Position numbers and translations under genes: made by a program. A DNA stretch of 64,000 nucleotides from Mixta gaviniae. Lineage in GTDB: Bacteria; Pseudomonadota; Gammaproteobacteria; Enterobacterales; Enterobacteriaceae. The notes beneath the pieces are model-generated. The model had not been told where the DNA came from. It saw only the letters and a list, made by a program, of their open reading frames with translations, and did not search any database. Each line of letters begins with the position of its first letter. Within the stretch, counting starts at the first letter, position 1. Where the stretch lies: assembly GCF_002953195.1 (NCBI RefSeq), contig NZ_CP026377.1, positions 1,178,001 to 1,242,000 of the forward strand. Reading direction: 5' to 3'. This document shows positions 53,937-61,303 of this stretch, piece by piece.

Positions 53937-54380
53937 ATGGAAACGGTACTACGCGCGGTAAGCATGTATTTCTTGCTGATGGTGGTGCTGAAGATCGCCG
54001 GCCGCCGCACGCTGCTGGAGATGACCAGCTTCGACTTTATTCTGCTGCTGATTATCAGCGAGGCGACCCAGCAGGCGCTGCTGGGCAACGACTTTTCCGT
54101 TACCGGCGCCGGGCTGACGATTATCACGTTGATCGTGATGGATATCGTGCTGGGCAAGTTTAAGGCGTGGTTCCCGCGCCTGGAGCTGCTGATTGACGGC
54201 GTGTCGCTGATTCTGGTGGAGGATGGCCAGCTGCTGACGCGACGCGCGCGCAAGGCGGGCATTACCGTCGAGGATATCCTCGCTTCGGCGCGCAGCAGCC
54301 AGGGGCTGGAGCGTCTCGATCAGATAAAGTTTGCCATTCTGGAGAAGAACGGCAAAATCAGCATTATTCCCCAGTCCTGA
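53937..54380 (+). CDS. DUF421 (YcaP/YetF-like) membrane protein
   Basis: 147 residues. Three N-terminal helices ('[20 protein letters not shown]' start) with the family motif '[21 protein letters not shown]'-like core, then the cytoplasmic domain '[17 protein letters not shown]' and '[20 protein letters not shown]'. Function of DUF421 is unknown. AGGAGA precedes the ATG. It forms an operon with the preceding gene and probably with yaiI eleven bases downstream. Confidence 0.87.
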   Translation: METVLRAVSMYFLLMVVLKIAGRRTLLEMTSFDFILLLIISEATQQALLGNDFSVTGAGLTIITLIVMDIVLGKFKAWFPRLELLIDGVSLILVEDGQLLTRRARKAGITVEDILASARSSQGLERLDQIKFAILEKNGKISIIPQS

Positions 54381-54391
54381 CAGGAAAACCG

Positions 54392-54883
54392 ATGCCAATT
54401 TGGGTGGACGCCGACGCGTGTCCGAAAGTGATTAAAGATATTCTCTACCGTGCAGCGGAGCGCAGCCAGATCGAACTGATCCTGGTCGCTAATCAGCCGC
54501 TGGCCGTGCCGCCTTCCCGTTTTATCCGCACGCTGCGCGTGGCGGCGGGTTTCGACGTGGCGGATAACGAAATTGTCCAGCGCGTCAGCGCGGCGGATCT
54601 GGTAATTACCGCCGACATACCGCTGGCGGCGGAGGTGCTGGAGAAGGGGGCGGCGGCGCTGAATCCGCGCGGCGAGCGCTACAGCGAGGCGACGATTCGC
54701 GAGCGCCTGACCATGCGTGATTTTATGGATACGCTACGCTCCAGCGGCGTACAGACCGGCGGCCCGCCGGCGCTGAACCAGCGCGATCGGCAGCAGTTCG
54801 CCGCCGAACTGGATAAGTGGCTGTTGGCGCGGCAGCGTCGCAAAAGCGACGCCGCCGGCCAGGGCGGGGCGGCCAGCAGCTGA
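54392..54883 (+). CDS. yaiI: UPF0178 protein YaiI
   Basis: 163 residues. '[20 protein letters not shown]' and '[25 protein letters not shown]' are the signatures of the YaiI/YqxD family, a PIN-like fold suggested to be a nuclease. A C-terminal tail of ~15 residues is longer than in E. coli (152). It sits between proC and aroL as usual. CAGGAAAA precedes the ATG. Confidence 0.9.
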   Translation: MPIWVDADACPKVIKDILYRAAERSQIELILVANQPLAVPPSRFIRTLRVAAGFDVADNEIVQRVSAADLVITADIPLAAEVLEKGAAALNPRGERYSEATIRERLTMRDFMDTLRSSGVQTGGPPALNQRDRQQFAAELDKWLLARQRRKSDAAGQGGAASS

Positions 54884-54900
54884 CCGCTTAACGGAAACAC

Positions 54901-55620
54901 TTAGATAAAGCTGTCGTCGTCGCTGAAGTCGTCGTTGCTGAAATCATCGCCGCCGAAACCGGCGTTATCATCCTGTTGCCAGCTGGCATCCTGCAGAAAC
55001 GCCCGGTCGTCGCCGTTGTTGAAGGTGTCGAGGCTGGTATCCAGCGGCTCCGGATCCGGTAACGCCGGTTCGTTAATAATATTCACAATTTCCTGCGGCT
55101 GAGAGTGATGGAACATGCTGGTCAGCATATCTGCCATCACCACGCCGCCCGCTACACCCACAGCAGTCTGCAGTGCGCCGCCGAGAAAGCCGCTGCCGCG
55201 CGGCGCGTTGTAGGGCTGTTGCTGCTGGCCGTAAGGCTGCTGCGGGGTGTTATAGGGTTGCTGTCCGTAAGGCTGCTGCTGCGGCGCGCTATTCCACGCC
55301 GGTTGCTGCTGCGGTGCCGGCTGACGCTGACCGCCGCCAAACAGGCCGGATAAAAAGCCGCCGCTCTGACGCGGCTGTTGCTGTTGCTGTTGCGCCTGCG
55401 CGAGGCGGCTTTCCAGCTCGTTGACCTGCGCATTCAGTTTTTTCATCGCCGCTTCCTGAATCAGGATAGCCTGCGCCATATAGTAAGGTGCGGCAGGCTG
55501 CTGGCGCAGCTGCTGCTCAATCAGGCGCTCTGCGGCGGCGTCGCGCGGCACGGACTGGCTCTCAGCCTGTTTTAGTCGGCTGAACAGACTCTCTATCAGA
55601 CGTTGTTCTTCGCTCTGCAT
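54901..55620 (-). CDS. DUF2076 domain protein
   Basis: 239 residues from ATG 55618-55620, with AAGGAG six bases upstream. The N-terminus ('EEQRLIESLFSRLKQAE', 'YYMAQAILIQEAAMKKLNAQ') is the DUF2076 helical region, followed by a Gln/Pro/Gly-rich low-complexity middle ('PQQPYGQQQQPY'). A short hydrophobic 'GFLGGALQTAVGVAGGVVMADML' region (in two parts) and an acidic Asp-rich tail end the protein. Often annotated as a periplasmic ligand-binding sensor, but evidence for that is thin. It is inserted between yaiI and aroL, an addition relative to E. coli. Confidence 0.82.
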   Translation of the reverse strand: MQSEEQRLIESLFSRLKQAESQSVPRDAAAERLIEQQLRQQPAAPYYMAQAILIQEAAMKKLNAQVNELESRLAQAQQQQQQPRQSGGFLSGLFGGGQRQPAPQQQPAWNSAPQQQPYGQQPYNTPQQPYGQQQQPYNAPRGSGFLGGALQTAVGVAGGVVMADMLTSMFHHSQPQEIVNIINEPALPDPEPLDTSLDTFNNGDDRAFLQDASWQQDDNAGFGGDDFSNDDFSDDDSFI

Positions 55621-55735
55621 GGAAAACTCCTTAAACACGCGTTATCTGTTTATTCTGGTCGCTGCGCGGGGAAAGTAAATTAACACTGCGTAAGTAAATA
55701 TTGCCATCTTTATGCTGTGACGCATGACGGTTAAG

Positions 55736-55806
55736 TGTAACGCGCGTTTTTCTCTGCTCAGGCACCCCAGGCCGCGCTGCCTTCGCGGCGTAAAAACAAC
55801 GTTACA
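55736..55806. promoter_or_regulatory. two TyrR-like boxes upstream of aroL
   Basis: Compared with TGTAAA-N6-TTTACA, the site at 55789-55806 (CGTAAA, six bases, GTTACA) matches 10 of 12 positions and the one at 55736-55753 about 9 of 12. They lie just upstream of a TATGAT -10 element at 55832-55837. E. coli aroL is repressed by TyrR through such boxes. Confidence 0.6.
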
Positions 55807-55903
55807 GCTGGCTCGCACATTTTTTTGCCGGTATGATGCCCGCCATGCACATTTTGATGAGCCAACTGCGGCGTGACGCAGCGCTGGCGGAGGATAGCCT
55901 GTT

Positions 55904-56428
55904 ATGTCGTCACCCATTTTTTTAATCGGCGCGCGCGGCTGCGGTAAAACCACCGTGGGCGAACTGCTGGCGCAGGCGCTGGGCTACGCTTTCCGCGATA
56001 CCGATCGCCATTTGCAACAGGTCAGCGGTCAAACGGTGGCGGAGATCGTCGCTGCCGAAGGCTGGGAAGGGTTTCGTCAGCGGGAAACGCAGGCGCTGAT
56101 GTCGGTGAGCGCGCCGGAAACCGTCGTCGCCACCGGTGGCGGCATGGTGCTGGCGGAGATTAATCGCCGCTTTATGCAGGAGCGCGGCAGAGCAATCTGG
56201 CTGCAGGCCAGCGCCAGCGTGCTGGCTTCGCGGCTCTCCGCTTATCCGGAAAGCGCACAGCGGCCCACCCTGACTGGCCGGCCGATTACCGAAGAGATGT
56301 CGGAAGTGCTGCGCCAGCGCGAAGAGCATTATCAGCAAACGGCGCACCATATCATCGATGCGATGCAACCTCCTGAACAGGTTGTGGCGCAAATTCTGGA
56401 TGCGCTTTCGCTGGCGCGCGCCAGCTAA
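55904..56428 (+). CDS. aroL: shikimate kinase II
   Basis: 174 residues. The P-loop 'IFLIGARGCGKTTVGELLA' starts the protein, with 'DTDRHLQQ' (Asp for shikimate), 'FRQRETQAL' and 'VVATGGGMVL' (shikimate site) and the lid 'RPTLTGRPI'. It phosphorylates shikimate in aromatic amino-acid synthesis in the cytoplasm. The position before yaiA and aroM and the TyrR-like boxes identify it as aroL and not aroK. Confidence 0.95.
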   Translation: MSSPIFLIGARGCGKTTVGELLAQALGYAFRDTDRHLQQVSGQTVAEIVAAEGWEGFRQRETQALMSVSAPETVVATGGGMVLAEINRRFMQERGRAIWLQASASVLASRLSAYPESAQRPTLTGRPITEEMSEVLRQREEHYQQTAHHIIDAMQPPEQVVAQILDALSLARAS

Positions 56429-56608
56429 GCCCCGGCGGGCGCCCGCCCGCCGATCGGGAATATCTGTTTTTGTTACCTTTCTTTTCCGAACCGCCGGCGC
56501 GCTCGCCGTATTGTCTATACTTACCTGACGAACGCTGACTGGCGAACGTTCTCCGCCGCAGGCGAAGAGAGTAACGGATACCACTTTCAACAAAAGAGGG
56601 AAGAGACT

Positions 56609-56800
56609 ATGCCGAGCAGACCACCCTATCCACGTGAAGCGCGCGTCGTTCAGGTTGATAAAGGCGCAGCGGGCGAGAGCGTAACGCGTTATGAGTTGCG
56701 CGCCGATCACCCTAAACCGAACTCGCTGATCAGCGAGCATGAAAGCGAGCAGGAAGCGCTGGATGCGAAAGAGCGCTACGAAAGCCGCGACAAAGATTAA
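56609..56800 (+). CDS. yaiA: YaiA small protein
   Basis: 63 residues. '[18 protein letters not shown]', '[20 protein letters not shown]' and '[11 protein letters not shown]' match YaiA, a conserved small protein lying between aroL and aroM in E. coli and often in the TyrR regulon. AAAGAGGGAAGAG precedes the ATG. Function unknown. The gap of 180 bases to aroL suggests it can have its own promoter. Confidence 0.9.
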   Translation: MPSRPPYPREARVVQVDKGAAGESVTRYELRADHPKPNSLISEHESEQEALDAKERYESRDKD

Positions 56801-57794
56801 CCCCCCGGCGGGCATGGACGCCTGTTAATGGTCTTGCAGAGAGAATCACTTTAGCGTAGGCGCTTATCCGCCTAAAAGAGTGGATCCTGCGGTCAATATT
56901 GTTATTACGTTATTCCTTTCTCTCTTCGCTGTTATTTACCCCGTCCGCCAGTCCGAAAAAATAAAGGCTTTCCTTTACATATTAGCGAGATATCTCTGAA
57001 AACCGCAATTCAGGCTTGACCTGTCCCGCCGCGCGTTTTATTTTTCTGTCCACTGTCTGATTCCCTTGCTGACATTATGACCCGTTTTTCGCGCAATAAT
57101 TAGCGATGCGGCAGGGCGATGCTTAACGCGATAACCTCTTATTAAAGGCATGGCTTTTGTAGGCAATTCCTTACAAGAAGGCTATCGCCGAAAATAACCC
57201 GTTTAGCTATATATAATCGTCAGTTTCAACGATGGCCTTTATCTCAAGGCTGTGCCAGGATGATATTGTCCCGGTAAGGAAGATTACCGTCGAATAATCG
57301 CCGTTCAGTTGATTAATGGCCTGAAAAAAGTGCCGCTGCGCCGTTAGCCGCGCGCCGCCGCAGGTTAAAGGGTGTTCAGTATGACGGGCGTGAGCGATAT
57401 GCGGCGGGCGGCAGCGCTATTATCTGCGCCGCAAAAGTAGCCGTTAATTTATGCCAGTACGAAAGCGTAGCCGCGATAAAGTCTATATCAGCACCTTTGC
57501 GCTTCCGGCAATAACTTTATCAGACAGTACCTGGGTAATAAGGGAGTTATTTAGCGGAATCGGCGTTTGTATCGTCAGGCAAACGATAAAGTCCCATTAA
57601 AAAGCTTTTCCGCTGAATAAAATGATGACGTTTTATAAACGCATTAACAAACAGGAAAACGGCAGCGGTTCAGGGAATAACCTGGCCATACACCTTTTCC
57701 GCCGGGGGAGATCGACGCATGGCGCGAATCGATTTCCGCGCCGCCTGCGGTGAGCGGATAACCCCGGCTATTTACATGGTTCGAAGAATAAATA
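56801..57794. other. 1-kb gene-free interval between yaiA and aroM
   Basis: Close to 1000 bases without a plausible gene on either strand. It is less GC-rich than the flanks and has several short dyads, for example TAGGCG/CGCCTA at 56857-56874. In E. coli yaiA and aroM are close neighbours. It could hold an sRNA or the remains of a lost gene; I see nothing I can name. Confidence 0.5.
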
Positions 57795-58469
57795 ATGAAA
57801 CAGAAACTGGTCATCGTAACCATCGCGTACTCTCCGCGCGGCGATATCACACCGCTGCTGCTTGAACATTTGCCGGAGGAGCAAATATTGCGCGTCAGCC
57901 TGCTGGAGGGGCTGGCGGCGGCGGAAATCGAGGAGCAATACGCGCCTGGGGAGAACGAACCCACGCTGGTGACGCACCTGCCGGATGGCGCGCCGCTGAC
58001 ACTCTCCGCCGGCAAGGTGGAGCAAGGGCTGCAGCAGCTGATCTGGCGGCTGGAAGAGCAGGGCGCCGAAACCATCCTGCTGCTGGGCTACGCCGGCGAT
58101 CATCTTCGGGCGCACGGCGCCGTGCTGCTCGAGCCGGATCGCATCGTGCCGCCGCTGGTTAAGGCGATCGTCGACGGCTATCAGGTGGGGATTATGATCT
58201 CGGCGGAAGATCCGCTGCGGCAGCAGGCGTTTAAATGGCGCAACCTGAGCCGCCCGGCGCGTTTCGCCGTCGCCAGCCCCGATCATGGGGATGACGAGAC
58301 GCTGATCGACGCGGCGTTGGCGCTGCAGGAGCAGGGCGCAGACGTGGTGGTGCTGGATAGTCCCGGCTACCATCAGCGCCATCGCGATTTTCTGCAGCAG
58401 CTGTTGGGCATCCCGGTGCTGCTTTCCCATCTGCTGCTGGCGAAGATGGCGGCGGAGCTGCTGGTATAA
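57795..58469 (+). CDS. aroM: AroM protein
   Basis: 224 residues. 'IVTIAYSPRGDITPLLLEHL' and 'QVGIMISAEDPLRQQAFKW' fit AroM, and the C-terminal 'GADVVVLDSPGYHQRHRDFL' is that of the AroM/Asp-Glu racemase-like superfamily. AroM is of unknown biochemical function and is co-regulated with aroL by TyrR in E. coli. Here a 1-kb gap separates it from yaiA, so co-transcription is doubtful. Confidence 0.9.
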   Translation: MKQKLVIVTIAYSPRGDITPLLLEHLPEEQILRVSLLEGLAAAEIEEQYAPGENEPTLVTHLPDGAPLTLSAGKVEQGLQQLIWRLEEQGAETILLLGYAGDHLRAHGAVLLEPDRIVPPLVKAIVDGYQVGIMISAEDPLRQQAFKWRNLSRPARFAVASPDHGDDETLIDAALALQEQGADVVVLDSPGYHQRHRDFLQQLLGIPVLLSHLLLAKMAAELLV

Positions 58470-58546
58470 GCGACAATTTGAGATGACAAAGCGCGCGCTT
58501 AGCCTCTACACTGCCGATTCATCCATTTTGGTTTCGGGGAAGTTGC

Positions 58547-58831
58547 ATGCTGAATGTAAGCGAGTACTTTGAAGGGAAAGTGAAGTCGATCGGTTTTACC
58601 AGCGCCAGCACCGGGCGCGCCAGCGTGGGCGTGATGGTAGAAGGCGAGTACGCCTTCAGTACCGGCCAGCCGGAAGAGATGACAGTGATCAGCGGCGCCT
58701 TAAATGTGCTGCTGCCCGGCGAAACCGAATGGAAAATCTATGAGGCGGGCGGCGTATTTCACGTGCCCGGCCACTGTGAGTTTCATCTGCAGGTTGCAGA
58801 GCCGACGTCCTATCTGTGCCGCTATCTTTAA
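58547..58831 (+). CDS. ppnP: pyrimidine/purine nucleoside phosphorylase PpnP (YaiE)
   Basis: 94 residues, a single cupin. '[14 protein letters not shown]', '[20 protein letters not shown]' and '[13 protein letters not shown]' match PpnP/YaiE along its full length. It phosphorolyses a wide range of nucleosides in the cytoplasm. GGGGAAGTTGC precedes the ATG. The order aroM-ppnP-rdgC is as in E. coli, with rdgC convergent. Confidence 0.93.
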   Translation: MLNVSEYFEGKVKSIGFTSASTGRASVGVMVEGEYAFSTGQPEEMTVISGALNVLLPGETEWKIYEAGGVFHVPGHCEFHLQVAEPTSYLCRYL

Positions 58832-58877
58832 GCGGCACGGCCATGCTGCGTGCGCCGCCAGCGGCGCACTTACCGTT

Positions 58878-59789
58878 TTAGCGCTGCGCTTCGCCGCCTA
58901 ACGCTTCCGTCAGATTGTTGACTAACGCCGTCAGTTCGCTGGTCATCAGAATAAAGTCCGCATCGAAACGCTGAGCGAAATCTTCCCGATCGATATCGTC
59001 ATTCTGCTCGCGCAGCGTGTCGGCAAACTTCAGGCGCTTCAGCGAACCGTCATCCGCCAGCACCAGCTGAATACGCTCCTGCCAGTCCAGCGCCAGCTTT
59101 GTCACCAGCTTGCCCGCTTCGATATGGTTGGCGATCTCGTCGCACACCAGATCCTGTTTTTTGCAGCGGATTACGCCGCCATCTTCCAGAATCGCCTTCA
59201 GCTCCGCCTCATCCATCAGCGTGAAGCCCGCCGGCAGATCGCCGGAGCGTACCCATTCGGTCAGGGTCAGCTCGATCGGATTTTCCAGCGTCAAGGGCAC
59301 CACCGGCAGCGAACCGATACTTTTACGCAGCAGCGCCAGCACATCTTCCGCTTTTTTCGCGCTGGCGCAGTCAACCATGATCAGGTTGTTGACGCTATCG
59401 ATCCAGAGAAAAGTCTGGCTGAAGCGGCTGAAGGCGCGCGGCAGCAGGCTGTGCAGCACCTCATCCTTCAGCGCGTCTTTTTCGGTCTTTTTCAGCTTGC
59501 GCTGCTGTTCCGCTTCCAGCTTCTCGATTTTTGCTTCCAGCGACTGTTTGATCACCGGCGACGGCAGGATCTTCTCTTCTTTACGGGCGCAGATCAGGAT
59601 CTGTCCGTTATTGACATGAGTCAGCTCTTCGCCGCGCGAGCCCATCGGCGAAACCCAGCCGGTCTTCGCCATATCCTGACTGCCGCACGGGGAAAAGGAA
59701 AACGCAGCGAGTTGTTTTTCCAGTTCGTCTGCGGACAGCGGGATGTCACGATTCAGACGATAAATCATCAAATTTTTAAACCACAACAT
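58878..59789 (-). CDS. rdgC: recombination-associated protein RdgC
   Basis: 303 residues, the family length. I take ATG 59787-59789 ('[15 protein letters not shown]'), with AAGGA nine bases upstream; the 28 extra codons in frame lack a binding site. '[17 protein letters not shown]' and '[13 protein letters not shown]' are RdgC hallmarks. The protein forms a ring dimer on double-stranded DNA and restrains RecA. It diverges from mak as in E. coli. Confidence 0.95.
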   Translation of the reverse strand: MLWFKNLMIYRLNRDIPLSADELEKQLAAFSFSPCGSQDMAKTGWVSPMGSRGEELTHVNNGQILICARKEEKILPSPVIKQSLEAKIEKLEAEQQRKLKKTEKDALKDEVLHSLLPRAFSRFSQTFLWIDSVNNLIMVDCASAKKAEDVLALLRKSIGSLPVVPLTLENPIELTLTEWVRSGDLPAGFTLMDEAELKAILEDGGVIRCKKQDLVCDEIANHIEAGKLVTKLALDWQERIQLVLADDGSLKRLKFADTLREQNDDIDREDFAQRFDADFILMTSELTALVNNLTEALGGEAQR

Positions 59790-59935
59790 AGGGTTTTCCT
59801 TTGCCGGTTGTGCATAAACGCACAGGTCATAAACGGTGCTGCGCATGATAGCGAAACATCGCCGGCGGGTCATTGCCTTTCCTGCCGTCGCCTTCTAATG
59901 TGAACAGCATCGGGTTAACGAATAAGGAGAAAGCT

Positions 59936-60853
59936 GTGCGCATTGGCATTGACTTAGGCGGAACCAAAACGGAAGCGATCGCGCTCTCTGACGCGGGCGA
60001 AACGCTGTTCCGGCATCGCGTGCCCACGCCGCGCGACGACTACCCGCAAACGCTGCGGACCATCGTCGAACTGGTGCGGCTGGCCGAAGAGAAAGCCGGC
60101 GAGCGGGGCAGCGTCGGGTTGGGCATTCCCGGCACGCTTTCTCCTTATACGCAGCGGGTGAAAAACGCCAACTCGACCTGGCTTAACGGGCAGCCGCTGG
60201 ATCGCGACCTGGCGCGCCTGCTGGATCGCGAGGTGCGCATCGCCAACGACGCCAACTGTCTGGCGGTGTCGGAAGCGGTGGATGGCGCGGCGGCAGGCAA
60301 GGCGCTGGTGTTCGCGGTGATAATCGGCACCGGCTCCGGGGCGGGTATCGCCATTAACGGCGTTTCCCATGCCGGTGGCAACGGCAATGCCGGCGAGTGG
60401 GGGCATAATCCGCTGCCGTGGATGGACGCCGATGAGCTGCGCTATCGTGAGGAAGTGCCCTGCTACTGCGGGCAGCAGGGCTGCATCGAAACCTTTGTCT
60501 CCGGCACCGGCTTCGCCACCGACTATTTCCGGCTGAGCGGCAAGCGCCTGAGCGGCGAAGAGATCGTTACGCTGTTGGCGCAGCAGGATCCGGTGGCGGA
60601 ACTCGCCATGCGCCGCTACGAGTTGCGGCTGGCGAAAGCGCTGGCCCAGGTGGTGAACCTGCTCGATCCGGACATGATCGTGCTGGGCGGTGGCATGAGC
60701 AACGTGACGCGCCTTTACCAGACGCTGCCGTCGCTGATCACGCCCTGGGTGTTCGGACGCGAGTGCGCAACGCCGGTGGTGAAGGCGCAGCACGGCGACT
60801 CCAGCGGCGTACGCGGCGCCGCCTGGCTCTGGCCGCTGAACGGCGTCGCCTAG
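59936..60853 (+). CDS. mak: fructokinase Mak (ROK family)
   Basis: 305 residues from GTG 59936 with AAGGAG upstream; the frame runs 21 codons further back but without support. '[15 protein letters not shown]' is the phosphate motif, and '[18 protein letters not shown]' is the ROK zinc motif with three cysteines. '[17 protein letters not shown]' and 'VLGGGMSNV' complete the fold. It phosphorylates fructose and weakly other hexoses in the cytoplasm. The sequence follows E. coli Mak (302) closely. Confidence 0.94.
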   Translation: MRIGIDLGGTKTEAIALSDAGETLFRHRVPTPRDDYPQTLRTIVELVRLAEEKAGERGSVGLGIPGTLSPYTQRVKNANSTWLNGQPLDRDLARLLDREVRIANDANCLAVSEAVDGAAAGKALVFAVIIGTGSGAGIAINGVSHAGGNGNAGEWGHNPLPWMDADELRYREEVPCYCGQQGCIETFVSGTGFATDYFRLSGKRLSGEEIVTLLAQQDPVAELAMRRYELRLAKALAQVVNLLDPDMIVLGGGMSNVTRLYQTLPSLITPWVFGRECATPVVKAQHGDSSGVRGAAWLWPLNGVA

Positions 60854-61233
60854 CCGGCGTCGGGGCTGAAGGCGATGATCGCCTGCTGCGACGCGCCCGG
60901 CGGGGGAGGCGGCAGCTGCGGCGTGCTGCCTACCGTCTGCCAGGCCTGCAGGCAGAGCGGCTCATCGCCCTCGGTGCGCAGCACCTGATAGCCACGCCGC
61001 GCATCATAATTCAGCGTAATGTCACAGCGTTGGCCGCGATAGCGATCGCCGTGCGAAAAGTTGCGCGTGATGCGCCACTGCAGCTCTTTTATCCAGGCGC
61101 ACTCCGCATTGGCCGGGGCGTGGGCGCAGCCGGCGGAAAAATTGGGCGCGGCGGCGTCAGGGGCCGGCGGCCGGGCGCTGTGGCAGGCGCTCAGCAGCAG
61201 CGCGAACAGCGGAACGAGGCGTAAAGCGGACAT
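60850..61233 (-). CDS. TolA C-terminal-like lipoprotein
   Basis: About 127 residues. The lipobox 'LLLSAC' places a lipidated Cys near residue 15. The mature part carries '[15 protein letters not shown]', '[19 protein letters not shown]' and '[20 protein letters not shown]', the TolA C-terminal domain pattern with its conserved cysteines. TolA itself is far longer and lies in tol-pal, so this is a free-standing domain, perhaps a decoy or partner for Tol/colicin/phage contacts. ATG 61231-61233 has AAGGA six bases upstream; the ATG one codon earlier is also possible. The stop overlaps the mak stop. Confidence 0.8.
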   Translation of the reverse strand: MSALRLVPLFALLLSACHSARPPAPDAAAPNFSAGCAHAPANAECAWIKELQWRITRNFSHGDRYRGQRCDITLNYDARRGYQVLRTEGDEPLCLQAWQTVGSTPQLPPPPPGASQQAIIAFSPDAG

Positions 61234-61303
61234 CATCTTTCCTTGCGGGCTGAGGAGTTTCGTCGCGCACGGTAACATGCGCGGCGCGACGAAAACAGGC
61301 GCA

